Positions 16,335 through 24,241 are shown, counted from the stretch's first letter. The stretch: 32,318 bases of DNA from an uncultured Pseudomonadota bacterium (GCA_902494875.1 CABUUO010000013.1:1-32318), one strand, 5' to 3'. Notes: generated by a model from the letters alone, not told the origin. Translations and numbers: made by a program.

Positions 16335-16550
16335 TTATCGGCGTCCGCGCTTCCCTTTCGGTCGTTTGTTTTTTCTGTCCGACCGGATAAAACCTTTTCC
16401 GGTTGCAAACTTTACCGGGTTTTCGTTCGCTTCCGACGACGGCCGGGCCGGTGTAATGCCGTATTCTTCTTCCAAAATTTTTGCAAGCGCTTCAACCTCC
16501 CGGTCGGTAACGTTGATTAAGCGCTCGGCAAAATCCTTCAAATCACCCAT
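16335..16550 (-). CDS. Small L7/L12 N-terminal-domain-like protein with basic tail
   Basis: This 71-residue ORF begins MGDLKDFAERLINVTDREVE and continues ALAKILEEEYGITPA. That follows the dimerisation domain of ribosomal protein L7/L12 (in particular the form with AEQLVNLTVKEVNELATIL and EYGIEPA seen in Bacteroidetes). The flexible Ala-rich hinge and the globular C-terminal domain that recruits translation GTPases are absent; instead a short linker leads to a strongly basic end, SDRKNKRPKGKRGRR. The ATG has no Shine-Dalgarno sequence and overlaps the stop of a 44-codon ORF by 8 bases, so coupled translation is likely. A consensus promoter (16721-16749) and a terminator (16282-16317) frame the unit. 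Similarity is judged by eye; a coincidental helical hairpin is possible. Confidence 0.6.
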   Translation of the reverse strand: MGDLKDFAERLINVTDREVEALAKILEEEYGITPARPSSEANENPVKFATGKGFIRSDRKNKRPKGKRGRR

Positions 16551-16677
16551 TGGGATAAGGAATTACAATTCGTTTTCTGAACATACCTTTCGGACGCGCA
16601 TCTGCAGCACCGATAACCAACGGCACAAAATATCCGTTCCGAACGTTTCCGTTGTTGCATAAAAAATTTTTCTTCAT
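16543..16677 (-). CDS. 44-residue ORF overlapping the L12-like gene
   Basis: The frame runs from ATG 16675-16677 to TGA 16543-16545, ending RPKGMFRKRIVIPYPNG, with no recognisable domain. It begins about 37 bases after the predicted transcription start and its stop codon overlaps the start of the L12-like ORF by 8 bases. It could be a small protein or a leader peptide that delivers ribosomes to the next frame. No Shine-Dalgarno sequence is visible; the call rests only on position in a well-bounded transcription unit. Confidence 0.35.
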   Translation of the reverse strand: MKKNFLCNNGNVRNGYFVPLVIGAADARPKGMFRKRIVIPYPNG

Positions 16678-16720
16678 AATAATTTGAATTTAATTGTGAT
16701 AAACTTAATTTGACATCGCT

Positions 16721-16749
16721 AGAATAATGCCGCGGCCGCATTCTGTCAA
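16721..16749 (-). promoter_or_regulatory. Sigma-70 promoter of the L12-like unit
   Basis: On the minus strand, consensus TTGACA (16744-16749), a 17-base GC-rich spacer, then TATTCT (16721-16726). Transcription would begin near 16714 and run through the 44-codon and 71-codon ORFs to the terminator at 16282-16317. Confidence 0.7.
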
Positions 16750-16756
16750 CGAAAGA

Positions 16757-17116
16757 TTACCACCAGATTTTTGCCAGCCTGATACCCGCAAACAAAAACA
16801 AAATCCCTGCGGCCAAAGACCCGAACAAATACAAAAAAGCCTCGCCGCTCCGCTGGCTGTTGACCAGATTTCCAAAATCAAGCATATAGGTCGAAAAGGT
16901 CGTAAAGCCACCCAGCATCCCCGTCACGACAAAGCTTCTGATCTCAGGACGCAGATCCGTCCGGCTCATAAAAAACTGAAAGGCAATGCCGATCAGCATC
17001 GCACCCAAAATATTGACCAGCATCACCGCCCAATGGCTCCCGATTCGCGCACACAGCAGATGACGCAGGATTGAACCGATACCGCCTCCTAAAAAAACAC
17101 TCAGCAAATTAATCAT
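16757..17116 (-). CDS. crcB: Fluoride channel CrcB/Fluc
   Basis: Fluc channels export fluoride as dual-topology dimers. The 119-residue protein has four hydrophobic helices and the family motifs GGGIGSILRHLL (10-21), LVNILGAMLIG (33-43, with the conserved Asn35) and the central GGFTTFSTYMLDF (69-81), which carries the pore phenylalanines and the sodium-site turn. GGAGAG precedes the ATG at 17114-17116 by 7 bases; longer open sequence upstream runs into rarA and is not coding. I saw no match to the conserved core of the fluoride riboswitch in the 97 bases between rarA and crcB. Confidence 0.95.
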   Translation of the reverse strand: MINLLSVFLGGGIGSILRHLLCARIGSHWAVMLVNILGAMLIGIAFQFFMSRTDLRPEIRSFVVTGMLGGFTTFSTYMLDFGNLVNSQRSGEAFLYLFGSLAAGILFLFAGIRLAKIWW

Positions 17117-17213
17117 TTTTATTCTCTCCGGGAAAATTCTGTTTAAACTGGTTATCCTGTTCCCGTCCGTTTCGTCTTTTCCGCATTGGTAGCCCATAAC
17201 AGACAAATCTGTA

Positions 17214-18530
17214 CTAATCTCCTTTAGAACGCTTCTGCTGTTTCTCAGCGCGCAGACGGTCAAAATATTCGATTCTCTTTTTAACTTCCCGCTCAAAACC
17301 TCGGTCAACCGGGAAATAAAGCTTGGTTCTGCGCACACCGTCAGGAAAATAGTTGGCGCCGGAAAAACCGTCCTCACAGTCGGGATCATATTCATATCCC
17401 TCATGATAGCCCAAATCTTTCATCAGTTTGGTCGGCGCATTCAAAATATTTTTGGGCGGCATCAGCGAACCGGTTTTACGCGCCAAATCTCTGGCGGCAT
17501 AGGTCGATTTGTAAACGGCGGCCGACTTTGGCGCCGTTGCCAGATATGCCGTCAGCTGATATAATGCCAAATCCCCTTCCGGAGACCCCAGCCGTTCGTA
17601 TGCCTGCCAACAGGACAATGCCTGCGTCACGGCGTTGGGATCGGCCAGCGAAACATCTTCAACCGCAAACCGCGTCAGACGGCGCAGCAGATATTTCGGA
17701 TCTTCACCGGCTTCCAACATTCTCGCCACCCAATATAACGCGGCGTCAACGTCTGACCCCCGCAGCGATTTGTGCACCGCCGAAATCAGGTTATAATGTC
17801 CGTCCCGTCCCTTATCATAAATCGGCGCGCGGGAACGGATGATTTTGACTATGCTGTCTTTGTCAAAAATTTCGCCGTCTTTAGCATAAGACCAGACGCT
17901 TTCTGCCAAATTCAGGATATAACGACCGTCTCCGTCCGCCGTGTCTTTCATAAACTGGCGCGCTTCTTCGTCGACCGGAAGCTTTTTGCCGGTCTCTTTT
18001 TCGGCGCGCTGCAAAAGCTCTTCAAAATCGCCCGAACTCAGCCGGTTCAAAACGAAAACCTGACACCTGGACAACAGCGCCGCATTAAGTTCAAAAGACG
18101 GGTTTTCCGTCGTGGCACCAACCAAAATAACCGTGCCGTCCTCAACATAGGGAAGAAAACCGTCCTGCTGCGACTTGTTGAAACGATGAATTTCATCTAC
18201 AAACAACAAAGTGCCCTTGCCCTGATTAGCTCGCCGTTCCTGCGCATACTGAAACACGCGCTTCAAATCGGCAACGCCGGAAAACACTGCCGAAATCTGT
18301 TCAAAATACAAATTGGTATGCTCGGCAATCAGCCGGGCTATGGTAGTTTTGCCGCAGCCGGGCGGCCCCCATAAAATAAAAGAAGATATCTTGCCGGACT
18401 TTATCATCCGTCCCAGCGGCGCGTCCTCACCGACAATATGATCCTGTCCGACCACCTCTTTGAGACTTTGCGGACGCAGACGGTCGGCAAGCGGTCTTTT
18501 GATATTTGCTGAAAATAAAGTTTCTTCCAT
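17214..18530 (-). CDS. rarA: Replication-associated recombination protein RarA
   Basis: RarA (MgsA) is an AAA+ ATPase related to clamp loaders that acts at stalled replication forks. The 438-residue protein has LADRLRPQSLKEVVGQDHIV, Walker A GPPGCGKT (55-62), Walker B LLFVDEIHRF (108-117), sensor-1 GATTENPSFELN, the arginine finger LLSRC, and a C-terminal domain with YWVARMLEAGEDPKYLLRRL and the late GYEYDPDCEDGFSGANYFPD block of the family. Length is usual. No strong ribosome site is seen. It follows the coupling-protein gene by 92 bases with no evident terminator, so some read-through is possible. Confidence 0.95.
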   Translation of the reverse strand: MEETLFSANIKRPLADRLRPQSLKEVVGQDHIVGEDAPLGRMIKSGKISSFILWGPPGCGKTTIARLIAEHTNLYFEQISAVFSGVADLKRVFQYAQERRANQGKGTLLFVDEIHRFNKSQQDGFLPYVEDGTVILVGATTENPSFELNAALLSRCQVFVLNRLSSGDFEELLQRAEKETGKKLPVDEEARQFMKDTADGDGRYILNLAESVWSYAKDGEIFDKDSIVKIIRSRAPIYDKGRDGHYNLISAVHKSLRGSDVDAALYWVARMLEAGEDPKYLLRRLTRFAVEDVSLADPNAVTQALSCWQAYERLGSPEGDLALYQLTAYLATAPKSAAVYKSTYAARDLARKTGSLMPPKNILNAPTKLMKDLGYHEGYEYDPDCEDGFSGANYFPDGVRRTKLYFPVDRGFEREVKKRIEYFDRLRAEKQQKRSKGD

Positions 18531-18622
18531 GTCAAATCACGATTCGTATTAAAGATGCCTTTAACATATCAGAAACTTTTCAAAGATAAAACACTTTTTG
18601 CAAAACAAGAACAAAATTAGAA

Positions 18623-20977
18623 CTAATGCTTTTTGAACGGATTGGTTTCTTCTGTGTTGCTGCTGAAATCAAACGCGTCTTCTTCCAGCCACCATTCATT
18701 GTCGCCCTGTGTCGTATGCGCCGGCTGGGTTCGTTTCCAACGGTCTGAAATATCATCGGCCAGAGCGCTCTGCTTGTCCGCCACCACCTGTCTGGTTTCT
18801 ACCGCTTCTTCGTATCGGTCTTCCAGATAAATGTTAATGTCTTCCTCATTTTTCAAATCCAATCCCGTCTCGTTCAAAACCTCCAACAGCCCCGGCGTCT
18901 TAATATCCTGAACATTGCGCTTTTTCTCCAGGTCCTCGTCCAGAAAATAACAGGCATCGGCCGCAGCTTTTTCCTTTAGAACTTCATTTTCCAGAAAATA
19001 TAGGCTTTTTAGCTTGATCGGCAAATGATAATACCCCGCCGCGATCAAAAATTCATCGCCGGTTTCAAGCTTATGGCGCCGTTCGTTTTTAAGGTTCTTG
19101 GCAATAATTTTGTAATAACTGGCATCCGTCAGTCCTTTTTTGGCCCGCAGCAGAATTCCGGAATCCCGGGCTGGTATTTGCACCGACTTGGTACCGAACA
19201 TCGCCAGATTATCAAACTTCCACGCCAGCGTTTTGCTGCTGTCCGCCAGCATCAGTTTATAAGTGGCATTGCTGACAATCTCCTCCAGCATTTCGGTACC
19301 ATACTTTTCATGCATCATCTTCACATAGTCGCTCAACAGCAGAAATGCCATCCGCGAATGCGGACCGTGCACCAACCCTTCCACCAAAGATTCGTAACGC
19401 GGCTGCTGCTCAATATCGTCAATGACAAATAGCAGGGGAAACGGACCGCTCCCCTTCTGCGGAGCAATATTGGCATCAATCAGCATATCCATAAACATTT
19501 TGCCGACGAAATCAACCGACTTGTTGCCGCTGATATTATAAATCGTGACAACTTCCCATTCTCCGTTCTCGGGATTTTTAATTCCCCGTGACTGGGAAAT
19601 GCAAAAATCGCTGGATGACGTCCGTTCTCTGATGCTGGAATTGCGAAAGACTGACAACGGATTAATCAGCATCGGAAAAATAATGCTGCGCTGTTTTCTC
19701 GATAAATAAAACAACTGCTGCAAAAGTTCCGATATTTTCTTATCATAACCAAAAAATTCTGCTTCTTCTATCCAGCGTCCGATAACCGTTTTCCAACCGT
19801 CGACGTCACTGTCGTCCGCTGCGGCCTTAACCGCAAAATAGCTTTGAATCAGCCAGTCGGAAAACATCGGGAAACTGATTTCCTTGCCCTGCCAGGCGCG
19901 GGGAACACCCTCCCAGCTGCCGATCGGCAGATAATTGTCCATATCCAGCCTGCCCAGTTCCATATTTTTGATGGCCGGCAAAGAATATTTTTTTGACATT
20001 GAAGCATAATAGCTGAGCAAAATATCCCGGTCTTCTTTACCCAGACGGCCTTTTTCCAGCAGTTCGCTCAAAAAATAATCGTTAGCACTGGCTTGTTCGA
20101 GCTTGGCGATAAAGAAATTCAGAATACCGTCCATTGCAGCCATGGCCAGCCGTTCCCAATACTGGTCGCCTCCTCTCTCCGCAGCGCTCAGAATAAAATA
20201 TCTGACCAGTCCCGCTATGTATTTGTCCCTAGCCTCTCCCTTAGGCGGCATATCTCTGGCCGATAAAGGATTCCAGCGCGGATAATATTCTTTCTTAAGC
20301 GGTTCGTCCCGCAAATTCCAGTTAAAGTAAAAAACTCGTCCCAGCTTTGACCTGTAGCCGCTGGTATATTTGGCCAGTTCGTTATGATTGTCTGCCGCCA
20401 CGATGCACGCGCGGTCAGATTCCAAAATCGACGGAATGGCCACGCCGGCAGTTTTGCCGCAGCCGGTCTCGCCCAGGCACAAAACTGAAAAACACCTTTT
20501 CAATTTCAGAATATGTTCCTCAAACTGTCCCAGCGCCATCAGAGTTCCGTCAAACAACCCCATACTTTTTATATCTTCAAGCTCGGCATAGCGGTTGTTA
20601 AATCTGTACCACAAGCCAAAAGAATAAGCGCTGCGCATAAAGGCAAACAACGTAAGAAGCACAAACAAAAGCGGTGTTCCCAGCGGCAAAAACACCCCCC
20701 AACTCCAGCGTCCGTTTTGTATGGCAGCAGTAAAAATATTCCACCATTTTTCATACGCGTCCCATAAAAAGGAAGGTTCGTCTTTCAATTTAAGCAAAAA
20801 CCGTTCGACCAGGGCAATATTCTTGTCATTAAACCCTTTGTCAACCAGCTGTGCCAGCGATAAAAAAACCACCGATGCCAAAATCAAACCTGCCGCAATA
20901 AAAAATAACACCAAAAACAACTTCGCAATTGCCTTCAGTGAGTATTTTCTTAAAATTTTCATTTCTGAAATTTTCAT
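18623..20977 (-). CDS. VirD4/TraG-like type IV coupling ATPase
   Basis: Coupling proteins are membrane hexamers that select and drive substrates into type IV secretion or conjugation channels. This 784-residue protein has two N-terminal membrane segments (about 17-42 and 94-113) with a periplasmic loop between, Walker A GETGCGKT (169-176) followed by AGVAIPSIL, then the VirD4-like NELAKYTSGYRSKLGRVFYF and YYPRWNPLS (231-239). Walker B is LLFVIDD (515-521), with SNATYKLMLAD (569-579) after it as in VirD4. Two changes stand out: Asp521 replaces the usual Glu after the Walker B Asp, and SD (549-550) stands where VirD4 has the conserved QD. The C-terminal 150 residues are acidic and unrecognised. 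No relaxase or other type IV component is nearby. It follows the pentapeptide gene by 19 bases. Confidence 0.85.
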   Translation of the reverse strand: MKISEMKILRKYSLKAIAKLFLVLFFIAAGLILASVVFLSLAQLVDKGFNDKNIALVERFLLKLKDEPSFLWDAYEKWWNIFTAAIQNGRWSWGVFLPLGTPLLFVLLTLFAFMRSAYSFGLWYRFNNRYAELEDIKSMGLFDGTLMALGQFEEHILKLKRCFSVLCLGETGCGKTAGVAIPSILESDRACIVAADNHNELAKYTSGYRSKLGRVFYFNWNLRDEPLKKEYYPRWNPLSARDMPPKGEARDKYIAGLVRYFILSAAERGGDQYWERLAMAAMDGILNFFIAKLEQASANDYFLSELLEKGRLGKEDRDILLSYYASMSKKYSLPAIKNMELGRLDMDNYLPIGSWEGVPRAWQGKEISFPMFSDWLIQSYFAVKAAADDSDVDGWKTVIGRWIEEAEFFGYDKKISELLQQLFYLSRKQRSIIFPMLINPLSVFRNSSIRERTSSSDFCISQSRGIKNPENGEWEVVTIYNISGNKSVDFVGKMFMDMLIDANIAPQKGSGPFPLLFVIDDIEQQPRYESLVEGLVHGPHSRMAFLLLSDYVKMMHEKYGTEMLEEIVSNATYKLMLADSSKTLAWKFDNLAMFGTKSVQIPARDSGILLRAKKGLTDASYYKIIAKNLKNERRHKLETGDEFLIAAGYYHLPIKLKSLYFLENEVLKEKAAADACYFLDEDLEKKRNVQDIKTPGLLEVLNETGLDLKNEEDINIYLEDRYEEAVETRQVVADKQSALADDISDRWKRTQPAHTTQGDNEWWLEEDAFDFSSNTEETNPFKKH

Positions 20978-20996
20978 CTAAACGCGGCTTTCCCTG

Positions 20997-22262
20997 TCAA
21001 TCCCGGCCGCGGTCGAACATATTGGCCATTCTTTCGCGCAACTCGGGATCCAGCGTTTTCTTTTTGGCAGAATCCGCATTCTCGTTTTCCCGGCTGACTT
21101 CATTCTTAAACTCGTTTTTCAGCGCCATCCTTTTCTTCAATTCTTCTTCCTTGCGCTGTTGGATTTTTTCCTTCAATTCCTCGTTATGAGACTTCTCGCT
21201 GTTGTTGCGCATTTTTTCTTCTTTGATATGCGCCAGAATTTCTTCGTCTTTCACCGGTGGCCGCGGCGCCGATTTACGAAACAGTTTCATTCCGGATTCA
21301 ACCAGTTTTCCGATATCGATTCCCTTTTCATGCGTCACATCCCATACACCGAATTCTTTACCGTTGTCAAAGAAAAGATCTGTCATGTCAATCCCTTCTT
21401 TTTGTTTTTTCTTAGGCGTTTTCGGCGCCAAAAGCTTTGCCAGTTCCTGCGGAGTCGGCACTCGCCCCAGCGCTTCGGCAATCTGCTCGGGAGAAATGAT
21501 GCATTCGCTGATGTCCAGTTCCCAGATTTTAACGCCTTTCATGCTGCACCCGGTAAAGTCCACCCCCCTGAGATTAACCTGACTCAGATCAATCTTAGAC
21601 AAATCAAGCAAAGTCAGATTCAAGCGTCTTAGGTTGAGCTTATGCGGATAATAAACCGCCATATATTCGACCAAAGCCTGAAGTTCTTCTATTGCCAGAT
21701 CGTCAATTTCAATATCCAACAGAATGGCATCTTCCAGATTCGCTTCGGTCAAAACCACTCCGTTCATTTTGGCGCCGGTGAAATTTGTCCGCAGCAGATT
21801 GGCGCCCGACAGCACCGCCCCGGTTAAATCGGCCTGTGACAGATTGGCATCGGTCAAATCGCTCCCTGACAAATCGGCACCGCGCAAATTGGCGCCGCTT
21901 AAATCGGCATGCGACAGATTGGCCGCGGAAAAATTGGCATTGCGCAAATCAGCGTTGGCATAAACGCCCCCTTCCAGATTTTTTCCGGCAAATTCTAAAC
22001 TGTCTTCGGCTTTAAGCGCATCGGGAATATGAAAGAATTTTTTCTCAAGTTCGACTGCGGCCTGAACGTTGAAAGAAGCTTTGTCATTATCTTTTTCAGG
22101 CCGTGAAACCGCCTGCCACGAACAACTTTCTCCCTCGACGTCTCTTTTGGGCGGATAAGAATGACCGGCCGCGGAAAAATCAAACGTATTCGCTTCCTCG
22201 CGCCGGCCTTTGATTTTTTCTTTCATCGCAGCAATATTAAATTCCTTGCTTTTATTGACCAT
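20997..22262 (-). CDS. Pentapeptide-repeat protein with charged termini
   Basis: The 421-residue protein has about 17 uninterrupted pentapeptides of the A(D/N)LxX type at 100-185 and a second short set at 210-255, which together should form a right-handed quadrilateral beta-helix. The ends are not repeats: an N-terminal 95 residues and a C-terminal 165 residues, the last 80 being highly charged and probably helical. MKEKIKGRREE (13-23) and LKEKIQQRKEE (363-373) are near copies of each other. No signal peptide. Pentapeptide proteins include DNA mimics and secreted effectors, but the role here is unknown. The tight link to a coupling ATPase suggests a substrate, adaptor or regulator of it (inference). 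The ribosome site is weak; ATG at residue 13 is an alternative start. Confidence 0.8.
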   Translation of the reverse strand: MVNKSKEFNIAAMKEKIKGRREEANTFDFSAAGHSYPPKRDVEGESCSWQAVSRPEKDNDKASFNVQAAVELEKKFFHIPDALKAEDSLEFAGKNLEGGVYANADLRNANFSAANLSHADLSGANLRGADLSGSDLTDANLSQADLTGAVLSGANLLRTNFTGAKMNGVVLTEANLEDAILLDIEIDDLAIEELQALVEYMAVYYPHKLNLRRLNLTLLDLSKIDLSQVNLRGVDFTGCSMKGVKIWELDISECIISPEQIAEALGRVPTPQELAKLLAPKTPKKKQKEGIDMTDLFFDNGKEFGVWDVTHEKGIDIGKLVESGMKLFRKSAPRPPVKDEEILAHIKEEKMRNNSEKSHNEELKEKIQQRKEEELKKRMALKNEFKNEVSRENENADSAKKKTLDPELRERMANMFDRGRD

Positions 22263-22295
22263 GATTCTTATCTCACATTCTTACGGCATCTTAAT

Positions 22296-22324
22296 ATCAT
22301 AAAATATTTAACGTATTTTTACAA
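22296..22324 (-). promoter_or_regulatory. Sigma-70 promoter of the pentapeptide-coupling ATPase pair
   Basis: On the minus strand TTGTAA (22319-22324), a 17-base spacer, and TATGAT (22296-22301), about 34 bases upstream of the start codon. It lies in the 75-base AT-rich gap after the SPOR lipoprotein gene, so the pair can be transcribed separately from it. Confidence 0.6.
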
Positions 22325-22337
22325 ACATTTTATCATA

Positions 22338-24125
22338 TCAGCGCAGAATACACTCAATCCGGTCGCTGCGCAGCTTGTTGCACATCTCCATAAAGCCGCC
22401 GCTTTCGGACGTAATGACCAGCCGGTATATTTTTTTGCCTTTTAACAATGCGCTTTCCACCTTGGGTTTATATGCGATAAATTCGGGATACAGTTCCCGC
22501 AGCATGTTCCATTCAATATCGGCGTTTTTGCGTTCCCGATAAGAACCAAGTTGCATTGTTTTCAGCTTATTATACTGTTCGCCGACATAGGGGGCAAAAT
22601 CTCCGGCCGGTTTTTGCGGAATATTAATCGGCGTTTTTTTCTTCTCGGGCTGCCCGTCAACCAGCTTTTCCAGCCAGTCATCGCCCTTGGACCATTGGTT
22701 GTCGGGATGCTCCCGCGTTTTCTGCTTAACGTCTGCCCGCGCCAGCATCTCAACCATATCTTTGTTAAAAGAAACTTTGAGGCTTTCTTCAATGCCGCTG
22801 ATTTTCGCCTGCAGCAGTTTCCGGCCAAACGGATTCAGTCCGCTGTGAAAATACAGCCCGCGTAAGGCGACAGCTCGTTCCGCTTCAATCTGGCTCAATT
22901 GCAGCTCTGTTTCCATAAAAGCTATCTGCCGGTTCAGCAGTTCGACCTTTTCCGCGCCGGACAAATTGCGGCGGCGCTCCAGTTCTTTCAGTTCCCGCCG
23001 TTGCGCATGCATCTTTTCCTCAGCGGCGGCATAATCCAAATCAGCCATCCGCACAATATCATAGTCAAGTTCTGCCTGCGCCATGATTGCAACGCCAAGT
23101 TCCTCATAAGCTGCGGCCTTCAGCCTCGTTTTATCTTCCGGCTTCTCAGCTTTTTTATAAGCGCTGACCGTATCGACCAGATGATCGGCGATTTTTCCGG
23201 CCCGTTTCTGCAAACTGTCGATATATAATTCGTCTTTCACTTCATAGCCGTTGATTTCAAGCGTTTCAACTTCCGGATACAGGCGGACGGCATTCTGCAT
23301 CACCTCTTTTTCCGAATAACGGTAGCCCTCGTCACGCATTATGTTAAACTCGCTGCGATTATTAACGGCGGCATGTTGAAAAGTGGCCAGAGCGTTTCTC
23401 TTGTCAAAATCTTCCAGTTCGTAAAAATGCCGCCCTTCCAACTGCATTTTTTCCCGCTCGGCCTTCACCAGGCTGCCGTAGGCTTCCGTCCCGGACTGCA
23501 GATAGGCCTTAAGCTGCCCCAACTTATAAAGGCCGACCTCAATCCCTTTTTTCAGTTCCAGATCTTCGCGGCTCAACATTCCGTTACGCGACAGCTTGTC
23601 GTTCAGACGTTTGAGTTCTTTGCTTTCTTTGGCCGCAAGCCGGTCTATTTCTCTGATTTTTCTGATGGCGAACAACGCGTCCTTATGCCCTTTTATGGCT
23701 GCCAGCGCCAGCTGTTGAGCCGATTTGGCATAAATGTTGTTATCAACGTAAGCCTTGTTTTCACTCAAGTTTGACATGGCATAAACCACGGCAAAGTCCA
23801 ACACCCGAACCGCATCGTACAGCTGATTTTCGCCGCCGGTTTTAACATTCATCGCCCGTCGGATTTCCGCTTTCGGATTCGCCTCTGTCTCGGAAGAAAA
23901 CACTTTTTTGTGGATATTTTTATCCGTCACGTCAACATTATATTTCACGGCTCTGGCCATAGAGGTATAGACGTTCAGCTTTCCTCTGGCAGGTTCGACA
24001 TGAACAACCGGCAGCACCTCCGCCGCTTTCTCGGCCGGATTCGCCGTTTTTTTCTCCGTTGCACAACCGCCGATTCCTCCGGCCAGCAACACGGCAAGTG
24101 CAAATTTCAATACATTTTTTGTCAT
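22338..24125 (-). CDS. Lipoprotein with helical TolC-like body and SPOR domain
   Basis: The 595-residue protein begins MTKNVLKFALAVLLAGG with lipobox IGGC (lipidated Cys21), so it should be anchored to a membrane, probably the outer one. Residues about 50-450 are almost entirely helical and recall TolC-type coiled coils (YTSMARAVKYNVDV near 53; IREIDRLAAKESKELKRLND; LNRQIAFMETELQLSQIEAE). The last 80 residues are a SPOR domain: MQLGSYRERKNADIEWNMLR at the start, IYRLVI, then a Cys-containing helix and RIECILR at the end. SPOR domains bind denuded glycan strands of peptidoglycan. The ATG at 24123-24125 gives a proper signal; an upstream TTG does not. Its function is unknown. Confidence 0.8.
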   Translation of the reverse strand: MTKNVLKFALAVLLAGGIGGCATEKKTANPAEKAAEVLPVVHVEPARGKLNVYTSMARAVKYNVDVTDKNIHKKVFSSETEANPKAEIRRAMNVKTGGENQLYDAVRVLDFAVVYAMSNLSENKAYVDNNIYAKSAQQLALAAIKGHKDALFAIRKIREIDRLAAKESKELKRLNDKLSRNGMLSREDLELKKGIEVGLYKLGQLKAYLQSGTEAYGSLVKAEREKMQLEGRHFYELEDFDKRNALATFQHAAVNNRSEFNIMRDEGYRYSEKEVMQNAVRLYPEVETLEINGYEVKDELYIDSLQKRAGKIADHLVDTVSAYKKAEKPEDKTRLKAAAYEELGVAIMAQAELDYDIVRMADLDYAAAEEKMHAQRRELKELERRRNLSGAEKVELLNRQIAFMETELQLSQIEAERAVALRGLYFHSGLNPFGRKLLQAKISGIEESLKVSFNKDMVEMLARADVKQKTREHPDNQWSKGDDWLEKLVDGQPEKKKTPINIPQKPAGDFAPYVGEQYNKLKTMQLGSYRERKNADIEWNMLRELYPEFIAYKPKVESALLKGKKIYRLVITSESGGFMEMCNKLRSDRIECILR

Positions 24126-24141
24126 AGGCAGCCGTTTCCAG

Positions 24142-24159
24142 TGTAACAATATGTAACAA
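24142..24159 (-). repeat. Direct repeat upstream of the SPOR lipoprotein
   Basis: TTGTTACA occurs twice on the minus strand (24152-24159 and 24142-24149) with a 10-base period, that is, on the same face of the helix, 17-34 bases before the start codon. Spacing and position would suit an operator; there is no regulator that can be tied to it. Confidence 0.35.
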
Positions 24160-24241
24160 GAATTTAAAAGCTTTTTATCAAGAAATTTGCTATTAGTAAA
24201 CTAAATTAATTCAGCAAACCAATTTTAGGGATTAAAAAAGC

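Noticed and set aside
16538..16741. A 67-codon frame on the minus strand at the L12-like unit
   Set aside because: It begins upstream of the predicted transcription start and ends beyond the L12-like start codon with no support; the 44-codon frame is better placed.
17117..17213. Fluoride riboswitch upstream of crcB
   Set aside because: The conserved core of the crcB RNA motif could not be found in this 97-base gap by eye.
17117..17404. N-terminal extension of crcB
   Set aside because: It overlaps rarA in another frame, and a good ribosome site marks the shorter start at 17116, which gives a normal CrcB length.
21740..21960. DNA tandem repeat in the pentapeptide gene
   Set aside because: The 15-base periodicity is explained by the pentapeptide coding pattern and is not a separate element.
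18623..24125. Integrated plasmid or conjugative element
   Set aside because: No relaxase, integrase, partition gene, transposase, attachment repeat or tRNA end is visible, and both flanks are ordinary chromosomal genes.
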